This document shows positions 40,895 through 54,295 of a DNA stretch of 64,000 bases, piece after piece. The first letter of the stretch is position 1. Every line of letters starts with the position of its first letter. The notes below the pieces were generated by a model. That model saw only the letters and a program-made list of their open reading frames with translations, searched no databases and was not told the origin of the DNA. The stretch is taken from positions 2,205,746 through 2,269,745 of the forward strand of contig VZTI01005061.1 in assembly GCA_013397865.1 (NCBI GenBank), given 5' to 3'. The position numbers were made by a program, and so were the translations under genes. Origin of the DNA: Struthidea cinerea. Taxonomy: Eukaryota; Chordata; Aves; Passeriformes; Corcoracidae.

Positions 40895-41196
40895 AGGTGG
40901 CAGAGGATGGATCCAAGCACTTCGTGGTGGTGCCAAGCAATAGGACAAGGGGCAATGGGTGGAAACTGATGCACAGGAAGTTCCACCTGAATAAAAGGAA
41001 GAACTTCTTTACTGTGCAGTGACCGAGCACTGGAACAGGTTGCCCAGAGAGGTTGTGGAGTTCCCCTCCCTGGAGATATTCAAGAGCTGACTGGACCCAG
41101 TCCTGTGCCATGTGCTCTGGGATGGCCCTGCTTGAGCAGGGAGGTTGCACCAGGTGACCCTCTGTGCTCCCTTCCAACCTCGCCCATTCTGTGAAA
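40895..41196 (+). mobile_element. CR1 non-LTR retrotransposon 3' end
   Basis: About 300 bp match the classic avian CR1 tail: GACAAGGGGCAATGGG, GAAGAACTTCTTTACTGTG, GCACTGGAACAGGTTGCCC, GAGAGGTTGTGGAGTTCC, and the end CCCATTCTGTG. It is severely 5'-truncated, as most CR1 copies are. The 196-codon open frame running antisense through it (40623-41213 minus) is a by-product. The subfamily looks like CR1-E from memory. Confidence 0.93.
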
Positions 41197-43089
41197 GCTC
41201 CATTCCCCAGCACTACAATATAAATACTTCACCCCCAACCTTCTGCACTCCAAGGGCTAGAGAGAGCCTTCTCTTGGCCCCCCCTCATCTGCAGTTCTTA
41301 CAGTAGGATATTGCATGACAAAGACCAAAACATTACCATCCTATGCTGCTGTGCTCTGCATCTGCCCCTCTTGCTCTGATTTTCCTACCGTAAGCAGTGG
41401 GTGTGTGGTGTATGTGCTCAATTAGAAGAGCAGAAATCAGAGTTCAGTTTCCACTCTAACATGCATCTTTTGTTTATAACTAAAAGCTGCACTAATTTAA
41501 GCTGAAATTATTTTTTAAACTCTGGGAAGAGGTTTTGTGCAGATTCATATTTCTATTTAGGCTAAGCTTTTTCAGGTGCAGTTCAAGCTTGGGATAAAAA
41601 CTTCAAATAAACTCTATTTACACTGCAGTAGATTGCATTTGCAGATTTCACATCTGAATCCATTTGATTCATATTGAATCTATTTAATCTGCATTTTTAG
41701 TATGCGTTCCCTGCTTTCTATGCCTCTAAGTATTAAGCTCTGTCCTATTCATACAAAGAATTTCACATATTCATGCTAAAACAAGAAATGCAGGTTGAGA
41801 ATTTACAACTCTTCCCCAAATTCTGCCATAAAACAAACAGTTAAAATCATCACCAAATACATGAATCTATTTCTTTGCCTATTGAAATCAAGACTTTTTC
41901 CAACAATGTATTTCAAAATACTTCACAGTCCTTACAAAAGCTGTATGTAAAATCTGGGAGAGAAAAAAAAGATACAAAATATTTGTTTTAATTTAGTCAC
42001 AAGCTGTGCTTTCTACTTTAACTCAATTTCTTTGGTCTGGTTATACCACCATTGCATTCCTTTCTTTAGGTGCTAGCCACCTGCACCACATGTTCTCCAA
42101 AGGCCTCCTGCTCACATTATTGTGGCTGGGATTTTAATTTTTGTCCCCGTACTTGCTCTCTTGCTTTGCCATTTTTTCTAGGGCCAACTTTGCTCCTCCA
42201 AGGCAAATGAACCTTACTTCCCGCACTTTCATTGTTTTTCCATTAGTTTTTGATACTACTTCAACCTTGCCTCCGTGCATTTCTTTCCATGCCATGCATC
42301 ATTTTCTCTCCCTCAAAAAAAGCAAGCGAAGATACAGTATGGTTTCCTAATCTTGCAACTCTCTCCTACACTCTGCTGGTCTAAAAGGTAGAAGTTTGAG
42401 GCTTGGAGCACCCTTTCCTAGGGAAAGGTGAGTTTCAGTCTTCCTATCCTCAGCCTTGAGCAGTCATCAACACCTGCAAAACAGCAGATCTGTGTTTTCT
42501 TCTGAAAGCCTTGTCCTCCCATAGTCCCCATGACACTAGACCTCTTTAACAACTTCCAATTCGTTATCCCCTTCTTTCTACCCTGCCTCTCCACGGTACC
42601 AGTTTCTAAGAAGGATTGCCTGGGCCTTCGATGCCTCTCCTTGTGTGCCACAGGGTGAAGGCACAACAGGTACACCCAGGCCTACCAAGGCAGCTTCTCC
42701 AGCAGCCTCTGCCTGGTTCAGCAGAGAAATTTCAGCTGTGGCTGGCTTGTCTTCGTGTGCAAAGAACCTTAGGATGGGCAGAAATACCCTTTTAGCCTTC
42801 TCTGAAGTGATTCTTGCAAACTCTCACATTTTCGGTCATCCCTTCTGTCTGATCCATTGGCCTTTAGCTAGGCCTTAACTTCATCCTTCTAAGTCCTTCT
42901 ATTCACACTAAGTAGTGCTTCCAGGTTCTTCCCAAGGAATCTGCCCTCTCTGAGCCTCTGCACAAGCGTAGCATGTCAGTCAGATAAACGTGTGCCATTG
43001 TGTGTGTCACTGCTTTGTGCAGCTTTGATCCACTGGCGTTCCGCAGGATTCTGCTGCGAAGATCAATCAACCATTAACCACATTTTGTT

Positions 43090-43235
43090 CATAAGCTCTT
43101 TGGGGAGGCACCATATTTTGTTGTCTGCCTGTGTAATGCCTGGAGCAATAAGGTCCCTTCACACCACAGCAATGTCGATAATATATACTCCCAACTGTGC
43201 TAGGTGCTATACATAAATAGTGACACCTCATAGAT
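43090..43235 (+). mobile_element. Ancient amniote SINE/MIR-like 3' end
   Basis: ATAAGCTCTTTGGGGAGGCA, then TTGTTGTCTGCCTGTGTAAT, then AATAAGGTCCC and TGTGCTAGGTGCTATAC. These blocks match, in order, the old amniote MIR-like family whose copies read TAAGCTCTTTGGGGCAGGGA. The exact family was not determined. Confidence 0.6.
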
Positions 43236-45811
43236 TGACACTACCACTTTTTTCTTTGTTGTCTGCTAGTCTAGGTAACAGATGATCACAAGACAGAAGA
43301 ATAAGTGACCCTGCATTACATAGTTTCATGTCCCAAACACAGTTAAAATCAAGGAGAAAGGATGAGACACTACTAAAGGAGATAATCTGAACCACAATAG
43401 AAAGTACAGTCATGATATCATCAAATTAACATCTAGAGTAATTCAAAATATTTCCCAATAAAACAGGGAATTAGTTAACCTGTAGACTCTAGGCATCAAG
43501 ATATGGTAGGACACCCAAGATACAGAGTCAAAATAAATGCTTTTCATTAGAGCATATAGTAGCAATAGTAGCAGTCAGGCAATATGAAAAAACTTGACCT
43601 TCAGTTTAGCATCACTGGGAGATCAATCATCAGGGTCGGAGCATCTACTCCTACCTAGTTTCTGTTCTTGGGCCTGTCCACAGTGGACTATGGAAATAAT
43701 GCAGATACATCTCTTTGCCTTATTAAAGAACAATGGTTTGGCTGCTTTGGGTTTTGCTGTGGAATAAACATTAATGAAGTGTACAACTAGAGGTGCCATG
43801 CCAGCAGCACACATGAGTACCCACAAATTAATGCTACCTTCTCAATGATAGCATACTGTTTAGGGGTCAAACACAATCAAACCTCAGCCCTCTAACAGGT
43901 TCCTCTAACACAGCCCATGCAGACTAGACACCGGGCTGCAGAGAGGCTCAGAGCTGTGCTCACTGCTGCACACACAGCCTGAGAGAAGCCAGGAGCATTG
44001 CCAGTGTGCCCAGCATCACCTGCTGGAGGGACTGGCCAGCCTGCCTGAAGCACTGCCAAGTAGCATATACTAGCTGTTCCTAAGCTCCTCCCAAGCATGA
44101 GATCAACTTTTTAGCCTTATCCAATGAATAGATGTTTGCCAGAGGTTAAAATAAACATTTGCTGCGGTTTCTGTTAGCCTCAGAGCAGGAGAATTGTCAG
44201 GAGCTACTGCCCAGTGTGGAAGCCCCTCTGCAGGGCTACTTCTCCTCCCATCTAATCCTCATTTCAGGGTATTCTTCCTAGGGTCCTTCATATTTTTGTG
44301 CTGCTGCTGTTCTTCCATGGTACCTTTCATCTAAAAGCATTACATTGCAGTCAAAGACGCAGATACCAAAAAAACCCTCAATTCCATTGTTCCTGTGCTT
44401 TGGGGCAGAGGTTAAAAGCAAACTCTCCTGGTACCTAACCCTTCTTAGCTGGCTGCATGACACCTCCCAAGCTGTGCAGCAGACATGGACCTGGGATTAA
44501 CTGTGTCACCAGAGTTACCACAGGTTTATTACATCCGCGCCCCCCCCACCTGGGAAGCGGGTACATGACAGGTCTCACACACTAGCGAATCCAGCTCCCC
44601 ATCTCCAGCAGCCTGAGGTAGAGGGTGACAGCACACGTCTGCCATCATCAGCTCTTAGGGAGCATCCCCATGAGAAAGGCACCTGAAAAAGTGCAATTCT
44701 CTGTTTGATGTCCTGATCACAGAAACAAAGCTTTTCCTCTTCTTCATATCACACTGGCCTTTCACTGTACGAGGAAAAAAAAAAATCTTACCTTAACTGA
44801 AGCAAATGCCAATTCCAGGATGCTGCTTTCCTCAAAATACCCTTATAACACACCTCTTTTAGGCAGGCAAAGATGTTTCACAAACAGACAGAGGTCTTCT
44901 TCTAAACATATTACATCGTTAAAGAGGAATTACTCCAGCAGAGGCAAAACCAGTGTAAAACAAGCACAAGTGGGATAAGAATCACACCCTTCATTTTATT
45001 CTGTGTAGCTTTTTTCCCCCCCTTACATAAGCTTCAACACTCCAAGTTCAAGGCAAATGCTTGCAATATTTCTATGTTATCCTCAGTGATGTGACGAGCA
45101 ATTATAGAGTCCAGGGAAGCTAAGCAACACTGCTAAAACAGTGGGTGGTCTAAAGGCTTGAATAGCTCCTGTGCACTAACACTGTAGTGGAGTCCCCCAG
45201 ACCCCCACTTTGTACCCCAGGCAATTCAACCATGCTCTGCAACACTGGCCTTTTTGTCCGGGACATTCTGGCACCAGCATTGCTTAGCTGACTTGAGACA
45301 TACCCAAGTTCTTTCAGGTGGTCTGCAAAGTTAACTCACCCTTTAAAAGTTTGTCCTTGGTACCCACCTCATCTTCATTCTCTGTTTCTGTCAAAAGTTC
45401 TAGGCAGAAGCATGCTGCACATTTTGCAAGGAAAATCTGCTCAGAGACAGCTATTCCAGGTGCACAGGCCTTTGCTGAGTACAGCATTATTTGGGGTATT
45501 CTCTAAAAAAAAAAAAAAAATCTACTTTTACAGTAAGAGAGCCATTTGCCATGTGCAATGCACTGAAATACTTTGCCACAGCAAAGTCTGGTCTAAACAT
45601 GTTGTTGGCCAATAAAAGGGGGGAAACATGCTGCCAGTAAACATTTGCGTGGTATGTCTTTGAAGGCTTCAAGGCAGACTAAGTGGAATAATTGTGAAGA
45701 TGTATTATTTATAATACAACAAATCTTCCCCACAAGATATAGGTCTCCATTAACCTAGTACCCAACTGCTTTTAAGTGCATTTTTTAATGTGTTTACCCT
45801 GCTAAGGGAGT

Positions 45812-45930
45812 TATGTTTTATTATCTCCATTTTGCATTTGGGGAATTGAGGTACTGGGAGATTAATAGATTTGCTCGAGGTTACATAGCAAATCTCTAGC
45901 AAAGCACAAATGCAGACCAAGTGTCCCAGA
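45812..45930 (-). mobile_element. MIR-type ancient SINE fragment
   Basis: The + strand reads TTATTATCTCCATTTTGCAT, then GGGGAATTGAGGTACTGGGA G, then TTGCTCGAGGTTACATAGCA. This is the reverse complement of the MIR core and its flanks. Confidence 0.75.
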
Positions 45931-46626
45931 TTGTTCTTCTCCACTGGATGTATCCATCGATATGCCAGGACACATTAAAACATCAAAGGTCTCTTGTGAG
46001 GTGACTTTTTCCTTTGTAATAAAAAAGGCCGATGTCATGCGAGCAAGTAACATTGTATTGGAGTCAACAGAAGTTCATCTATTTACACAAAAGCTGGAGC
46101 AAGGTCTGGAGCTTTTGTTGGAATATTCTCATTTTTCTAGCTACCCACTGCATTCAGCTCAAATTTTCAAATACCTTTTAACTGATGAAACCTGCTGCAT
46201 CTGACAAACTACCTGTTCACTCATCAAGATCCACTGATAGCCTTTACATTTCACATACTACCATGTAAAGTCAGATGCTACTTCATGTCTCCCTCAAGCC
46301 TAGTGGAGCTGCAAAGGGGTTCAGCTTTTTCAAGTCTGCCCACATAGGGAATGTGGATATGGGACCCTCGCTGTGATACAATGGTGCTATGGATTGTTTG
46401 GTTTGATTTTCATCTTGATTTATGGGAAGAAGTGGTGGAAGACAGAATCCTAATCTTTTACAGTACCTTGCACCAGCAAGCCTTTAGGGGAATGGTTTTA
46501 TGGGATTCAGTAGTAGAACACCTTTCTCCCTACATCCCCTTCACCAGCTCTCCACTAAGTCAGCCTCCCTGAAGATGAAACCTGTGCTGCTCTCCAGCCA
46601 TGGTAGAGTTTGTGGAACTGGGGATT

Positions 46627-46672
46627 TCACAGAATCACAGAATGTTCTGGAGTTGGATCCTGCAACCCCCTC
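46627..46672 (-). mobile_element. Short CR1 3'-end fragment
   Basis: TCACAGAATCACAGAATG followed by TTCTGGAGTTGGATCC is the reverse complement of the CR1 terminal octamer repeats and adjacent 3'UTR. Similarity fades after about 46670, so only a few tens of bases can be assigned. Confidence 0.7.
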
Positions 46673-48975
46673 TCTCCTGCTCCCTAAACACCAGCTTAGT
46701 ACCCTCTCCCAATCCTCCTTGGGAGGAAAAGACCCCAACCAGTGCAACTGCAAAGTTGTATCTTTCAAGCAAATGATGTTTCCATTGATTTCCAAGCCCC
46801 TGTTTAAATACAAGTCTAAATAGAATTTGAATTAATAATAGGGCTGATAACAATGCAAGCAGAATACTTTGTGCCACGTGTGGCCTTGTCAGCACACAGA
46901 TGTCATACAGCATCCCGGTCCCATCATAAAAATGTAAAAGAACCAAGGGCTTTGCCTATACTATCTTGGCTGGGGAAGACAGTTATAGGAGCTTAATCAC
47001 ATCCAAGACTAAAAAAATCCCTTTGGTGCAGCAAAGTGAGTTGCACAAAAGGAGTTCTACAGAGAACATGTGAGATTGGTGACCTGTTTCTCATCAGCAT
47101 GGAGAGTGGGCCCACTTTAGCTCACAAAATATCAGTGGGAGAGCCCAGTAAGTTTACTCCACAAGACATCACATCTAAGTCAGCCTCATGACTAGAGCAA
47201 ATGAAATTTAGTCCTCTCTGCAAAGCTGCCACCAAAATGCCTGCAAGCCAGTTTCATTTAGCAAATGGGCAGTACCTTCTCACAGCAGGGACAGATTTTA
47301 TTTTCCATTTAAGATCAGGGACACACACAGGTAAACAGCAGTAATGCACCTCCAGGCTGCTCCATGTCTCAGCTCACTTTAAATAAAGCTACTCCAGGGA
47401 GGGGAGGTGGTTTTGAGGTGAAATACAAAACTGAGGAACTCTGATATCTTTATCCTTCTTCATGAAGGTAAGCACGACATGCAGAACATGATACTCCGCC
47501 TCCAGCACAGTCTGGGCTGCTCAAGACATGTTTGACATCCCCCGACAAAGATTTAAAGATTATTCAGTATCAAATGTTCACCAGTGTTTTGAACAGCTAA
47601 ACAATGAATTTTCCCACTGCCTCTCCTGCTAATGATGAGCGAATAAAGAATCCCCTAGGGAATTTCCCTTCATCTGCTCACGAGTGCCACTTCGCTAGTC
47701 ACATTTATCTGACAAATCTTACAGATGGCTTGGCACAAGCTTGCAACAAGCACACCATCTTTGGAGCTGGGATTGGCCGCCCGAGCCACACGACGCTCTC
47801 TGTGGCAAACTGGGCAAGCCCACAGCAGAGCCCCATACCAGCTACTGGAGAAATACCCTTAGGAAATTTACAGCTTCACCCAGCGCTGTTTCAGCAGAAG
47901 ACACTGATGATGGCATTTCCGACACTGCAGCCGCCTCACGAGGAATGGAGTCTGTTGGCACAGAAGAAGTTGTTTTCTGACCCAGACAGAAAGATATCCT
48001 GGAAAATTACTCCCATTGAGTCCTTTTCCTGCTGTTTTTGTGCTGAATGCTTTTCTGTTAAAGATGAATTTTCCCCATTAAAATAATGGGGAAAAGAATA
48101 TAAAGACCCATCTGCAGACCACATTTGCAGAGGGGTTTTTGTTTGTTTTCCAACATTGTCTGTGAAACATTGGTTGAGTCTTTCGATCTCTTTCCAGATG
48201 TGTACTCTCCTCGTGCTATGTACCCAACTCTATTTCTAGTTGGAAAGCTGTTTGACTGAGGCAAATGAATAGCAGGATTTTAAAACAGATACAAATAGTA
48301 AAACTAGGGCTTTGTACAATCCCATAGGTACTATAGATGGGACTGTCCAAACACAGATCCTTCTAATCCACCAAGAAAATGCCCTTAAGACCTGTTCAGA
48401 GTCAGACTTAAACCCATAAAATCCAGGAAATTCAGAGATAAGCCTGGATATCTGGACTGATATTCTGTCCTCAGTTCACCTTACTGGGTAAATGTTAATG
48501 AATGCATTTGTTTATTCCCTACAGTTCTATGCAGGGAATATCAACAATCTGATATTATGGGAGGAGGTGAAATTTTTTCTTCCGTATGTTTGTGTAGGAG
48601 TTGCTCAATATAATTTATTCTCTTTCACAATAAGACTATATAGTTCCTCAATCCTTTCAGAGCTACACAGGGTCTGTGTTGTAAAGTTTTGGAGAAGAAG
48701 CCTCAAAGGAAAATCAGTTATTACAGGAAACAGGACTGATTTTCAGTACTTCACAATCTTGCCTTTCCATTCATACTAAGCAGGTATTCTAACATAAAAC
48801 ATCATCCAGATGCATTTCACAGAAGATCTAAACCCAGAGCTTCACAGGTAACATGAGACCGAGTTCACCAATCACAAATGGAGGAGAACTGGAGCACACA
48901 ACTCCTCCAGAGCACTAACCCGTATGTGCCTGCTGCAATAACCTGCAGGGCAGAGCTGCCACATCAAGTACAAAC
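46673..48975. other. Non-coding desert segment
   Basis: The 160-codon open frame at 47604-48086 (plus) is the longest here. It lacks any known domain or a start context that stands out, and about one or two such frames are expected by chance in 64 kb of six-frame sequence. Confidence 0.55.
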
Positions 48976-49475
48976 AGAAGAATGGGCATACCAGTCCATC
49001 TAGCCCAGCATCAAGTCTCCTATAGCTGGCTCCTGGAGCAAGCCAGAAAGCAGCAGAAGCAAGGGAACCACTTATGCCATTTCCCTCACATTTCTGCTAG
49101 CCTCCAGCTATTTTCAGATCAAGGTATTTCCTAAGCCAGATGTGGTTTCTAGCTACCTAGTAATCCTCCGTGCATTTCTTTACACAAACTTGTCCAGTCA
49201 TCCTTTGAACTCTAATAAGCTTTTAGCCTCCACAACCACCTTTGGCAGTGAATTCCTCGTGTCCACTACGAGTTGCACAGAGAACATCTCTTTGTTTGCT
49301 TTGAGCCTGGCTGCTTCTAGTTTAATTTAATGACTATAACTGATACACTGCCACAGAACAAACAGTCCCTGCCCACCTTCTGACTTGAAGGATTCACTCT
49401 TACCCCACCAAGATCTGATCTTCTTCAAGCTGAAGAGTTTGAGCCTAATCAAATTTTCCTCTCACGGAAAGTTGT
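48976..49475 (-). mobile_element. Ancient CR1-type LINE 3' portion
   Basis: On the + strand the segment reads ATACCAGTCCATCTAGCCCA near 48990, then CTCCACAACCACCTTTGGCA and GTGAATTCC around 49228-49258, then CTGGCTGCTTCTAGTTTAAT near 49307-49327, and ends with TCAAATTTTCCTCTCACGGA at about 49450. This order of blocks is that of the old CR1 3' ends common in turtles and crocodilians, so it is an amniote-age copy in minus orientation. Divergence is high. The stretch 49340-49400 fits poorly and may be an insertion. Confidence 0.7.
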
Positions 49476-52400
49476 GGCAAATGCAACTGAAGTATAAGCC
49501 AACTATTTTTCTTTCCTTCTGAGCTCCCAGTACACCCTTTTACTTCACACTCAGGAAACACTGTCTTTCCCATGTTAGAGGGAAGCAGGTGACAGGTCTG
49601 TCATTACTTTTATAGGTAATCTGCAAAGTGGCAGAGATGTAGACCAAACTCTCCGGGGCCTGTTCTGACACTGGGGAATACAGTGCATTGAGCCTTACAT
49701 AAACATTGAGCCTTAGCCCCAGCGACTTCACCAGGCACTGGACAAAGTTCACTTGCAATTTTTTAAAATTGCACGTAGCAGTCACTTCAACAGTGATGAA
49801 CACCATGACCAATACATAATTAGGTCCTGCTACAGTCACAGGACCATGTGCTTGAGCTCTAGGTGTGCTCTGAGCAACACGAGTCCCAAAGTCCTGATCT
49901 CTCAATCCAGAAACTACAACTGCGAATTCAGCTTCCAGCAGAAACATTGAATGAAGCCCACGGTCACTTTACCCACCAAAAGAACATAGTACATTTCCAC
50001 TACCATCAGCTGTTCTTCTCTCCCAGTCCCCAAAAGACACAAAATATGAGTAAGTTTAGCCCAAGAAAAGATTTCTGCAGGATAAAAAGGCAGATGTGGC
50101 AGAAGCTTTGTGAAGTCTGCTAAAGGCTTTGCTATTGCCAGCTAATTTGATGTAAAAGATATGCAGATACTATTGGGATGGGCAGCCCTACAAGCCCCTA
50201 AGATAAAACTTCCATTTATGACACAATTCATTCCTGGTAAAAATGGCACTATTCCATTGAAATCAATAAGGTTGCACCTGTGAATGCCAGCTGTGAATTG
50301 AGTCCATGGTTCTCAAATGATGTAAAGTGCTTCAGGAGGAAAGATGCTATATTTAGGTGCCATATTATTGCTATGTAGACATTTTCATAACCCCTAATTA
50401 TGGGGCTTTTTTTGCAAGCTCTGTAGTATTAACTGGATTGGATAAATATATAATTAGAGAGTGTTTCAACATGCACACTCTTGATGCTAGAAGCTTTATC
50501 AGCTCTTTCTTTTCTTCATGATCTGTTTTGCTTTTCTTTTAAAGCTGTTTCTATCAATTATGGCAAGATTTACTCAGAGCCCCAATAAAGGGTCACTGCA
50601 GACATCTCAGCAGAATAGAAGAGAGCTACATTTATGTTCCAGAACTTTTCTGTTTTCCAGAAAGACACCTCTGGGTTGTCATTGTATGACAACATCACCA
50701 GAAGCTAAGCCAATCAGACAGGAAAAAAAAAACCAAAACAACAACAGAACAACAGCAACAAAGAACTTTTCAGAAGTTCCCTGACCCCAAATTGTTTATA
50801 GGCTAAGCATTTCTACTCCAACAGCTTCAACAGAAGATCTGCTGCCCAAATATTTGCTGGATCTCGCTCCTCTCTTTTGCCAGGGGACAGAAAGGAAGGA
50901 CCCGAGGAGGTTCTTCACATTCTGCAAAGTGCCAGGGATGCACAAATGGCTTCAAAGTTCTGTAGATAGGATGTAGATACAAGCCCTGTCTAAAAGAGCC
51001 ACCACCCTAACAAATTACTAATTTGGTTGACTGGAAAAAGGCAAGTTACCTTTTTTTACAGCATCTGCTTTGTCAAATTAAAAGATACCATTAACAACTA
51101 AAATCCAACTAGTCCACAGGAGTAAAAAACCAAAACCAACAAAAAAGTAGCACCTGCATTTTCATTTCTAGGTGCTGAAGAAACCAGCATTATTGCAAAC
51201 CAAAAAAAGTCCTAAACAAGTACATTTCTTGGTTTTCTGATCAGGTATGGCCAATAAAGTGTCAGATTCTTTTACATGTGTTTATGAACATTTTCCTCTT
51301 GCACCAGCTTATATCCAGTGAGAATTTTAAAAGCTAAATTACAAGTATAAACACTTCAAAACAGATGTTAATAATAGAAAGAATTAAGACCATTGCTAGA
51401 GTGACACAACACGGATGCTGTATTATTAAACAAATGGCTCACAGTGGTGTTATGACATGAGTCATAATGCCTGATGCCGTGAACATACTGCAGAAAAGAA
51501 CAATAGCTATCACCAGCTACAGAAATACACAGAGCACAATACCAGGAGCCCGACTGCTGACTGATCTAAAGCAAGGGGTTTGTCTGCAAGCCAACAGGAT
51601 AAACTCACACCTGGTGCAAATTGGTGCAACTGAACAGAAGCTCATGGAGTAACAGCACCTTCAGCTAAGGCTCTGACATTGCACCAAAAGCACTAAGGCT
51701 TTGCTCTGTACAGTCTTGCAGTCTGCTTTTGACTGTAATTGACTGGGGAATTCCAATTTGGTAGGATTTTGAACCTGTTTTCCACAGGTGTGAATAACCA
51801 AATCTGGCCCTACATTAACATCAACAGATTTTTAAATCCAGCAAATCACAGAGCACATCTGAATTGTTTTGGCATTCAATATCATCTCAAGAAAGTCTAC
51901 CAGAGGCAGCAAACTGGTCGCCATCAACCCAAGGACTGGTTTGTTATTCCTTTTGTTGCTTTATCTGGTAACTATGGATGGCAACTGGTGATGCTGGAGA
52001 AAAAGATTACTCTAAGAGCTGGCACATCCACAAGCTTAACAGACAAAGGATGGAATCAAATCCTAGAGCGCACTTGCAGCATGTGCTCCCCATAATTAAA
52101 AATCTATTTGCGGCATGCAAAGTAGGAAAAGCTTTCATTTAGGGTAGAACTTAAACACAGCATTACTTTCCCTGCTTGATGCAGTAACCCCATTCAAGGG
52201 GATACGGTCTGGAAGCAATGTTCTCCAAGATGCACATGTCTAAATTGTCAAAGGAAGGGGAGGAGAAAATAAGAACAAAGTAAGTGGAACCCACCCATAA
52301 AATGAAATATAGGGCTTGATTCATTGTCACGCACTGTTAACATAGTGATTCAACCACTGTGGTGCACAGCTAACAGCAACAGACCTGGCTTAAATCCTGC

Positions 52401-54295
52401 ATCTCTGTGCCTATCACGTACTTAATAAAAAACACTTGGCACAGGGACTTAGATGGGTTCCACTCCACCCAAGTGCCACCCAAAAGCTCCCAGTATGGCC
52501 AAATACAAGGCATGTCGTCAGGGCACTATGGCATTCCAGCCCTTTCTCAGCTTTTACACCGGGGACCCCTGGCAGCTGCCCTAAAGGCAGCATCAAGGTT
52601 GCTCCAAACTGTGCTAAAGACCAAACCAGTTTCTGAACAATTTCAAAACACGAGTTGAGCAAAAGTGGTTTGCTGCACTCTTTTGGATGTGGAGCAGGCT
52701 GGAGCAGAGCCACATCTGAGAACAGGCTGCCTCTCTTCAGCCATCACAAGGGCACCTACATACCACATGCTGAATGCAAGACAACTTATTTAGCAAGGAT
52801 GAGGCACACAAGAGAAAAGAAATCTACTCAAAATAGTCAGTAGCTACATTGCATTACCTCCAATCTCTCATCAGGATCCCCCAAAATAAATTTTATTACA
52901 GGGGCATTAACCTGGCAGAAGACAATTTGCTTAGATAAAGCCTTGTGTTTCTTGTCTGTGTGCTTACATGTGAAATAGTGCTCAGCCATGCAAACATGCC
53001 ACCCTGATCAAGCCAAACACACACAATGCATATAAGACATAAATAAATACTTATGAGTCACCGATAACCACCTCATAAATTACAAGGTCTTATGAAGTAT
53101 CACTGCTAAAGATAATGCATACAATTGGATACAAAACACACATACACGACTCTCATTAAGACAGATAACATTGTTTGTTTCCTTTCACAAGAGCCCAAGG
53201 CCTTAATTTATAAGGTCCTGAATTATTTTTGATTACCTTGGAGTCCCAACAGCTGTGGATCAGTTCCAAAACCTGACCCAAAACCAGGCCATAATAGACC
53301 AAACACGGTTACAGAGCTATAGTGAATAGGATATGGCACACGGGGGTCCAAAAGTCCAAGAGCCCAGTCTGCTGCAGCTCACAGGAGCAAGATGCAGTAT
53401 TATTTATAACCCTTTATCCTGAAATAGATACCACCTTCAGCATCCAACTCTCCTACCTCGCTTCTGCCGCACTGCCCAGGACCGGCTCCCCCATCACCAG
53501 GTGAGGAGCTCAGCTCCGGCTGCAGGAAAGCACGGCTGCTGCAGCTCTTCCACAGCTCCTCACAAATTCCTCTGCAGAAACGGGCACGAGCCACTCCAGC
53601 CAACAAAGTGAAGAGGGGCGAGATCAGTCCAACAGTCTCCACTTGGGCAAAACCTAAATGCCACTTTGGTACCACTTGACTGACACAGCCCAAACACAGC
53701 ATGTTTGTTTTGCTGACACATAGGTTTAAGTTTGCTCCCCAGCCACATCTTCTTTCCCCTCGGATACAATAGTCATCTTCATAGCACTTATTATAACATA
53801 TTGCAGCAATAATGTGTAATTATCCTCAAAAACAAAGCAAAAGCTCAAGATAAAAATAACAGGCACTGAGCACACTTACCAGCTGGAGGAAGGCAGTGAG
53901 GCAGCACAAGCTGCAGCCCTAAAATGGCTGTGCTGTAGCCTGATTTCAAAGGCCAGACTGTAGGAGAGCACACGGAGAGGTGAATCCTCTCCAAAAGCAG
54001 GTCCAAAACAAGAAAGAGCCGTAGCACACAGACTCTGCAGAGATGTCTTTGGGTAGAGCAGTGCCTCCCCTGGGGTCTGTGCACTGTCAGCTGAGTTCAT
54101 TGATTGCATTTAGGCCAGGGCGGAACTCCAAATGCACAGCACCTGAGAGGGCTGATCCTTTCTGAGGAGAGGTCCATCAGGTGGTTATCAATCATATCTC
54201 TCACTCTGGGCCTTCCTTGGTCTGACCTAGGGAAATCAAATCAGTTTCCTTCTTACCTTTTTTTTATGTTTTGCTGGATGTGTTTACCTTGACTT
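49476..54295. other. Non-coding desert segment
   Basis: This segment holds the old repeat at 50220-50310 and a near-palindrome CCCCTAATTATGGGG at 50391-50405 with a homeodomain core. AT-rich unique sequence at 53000-53240 has GATA- and RUNX-like words. No gene was found. Confidence 0.55.
50220..50310. repeat. Old dispersed repeat sharing a TTGAAATCAAT core
   Basis: ATTCCATTGAAATCAATAAG GTTGCACC at 50251-50278 resembles ATTCCCTTGAAATCAATGAA GTTACC at 55585-55610. Nearby ends such as TGTGAATTGAGTCC and AAATTGGCCCCTAC look like the widespread sauropsid repeat whose copies read ATTGACTTCAATGGAGTTAC. Both copies are too decayed to name a family. Confidence 0.45.

Larger units (their letters stand above)
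41197..46626. other. Non-coding desert segment with two old SINE remnants
   Basis: Outside the MIR-like copies at 43090-43235 and 45812-45930 no element is recognised. A perfect GLI-type word TGGGTGGTC is at 45142-45150. An A15 run is at 45508-45522. Confidence 0.55.

Noticed and set aside
40623..41213. 196-codon minus-strand frame
   Set aside because: It runs antisense through the CR1 at 40895-41196. The reading is a by-product of the repeat.
47604..48086. 160-codon open frame
   Set aside because: No recognisable domain. One or two frames this long are expected by chance in a 64 kb six-frame scan at this composition.
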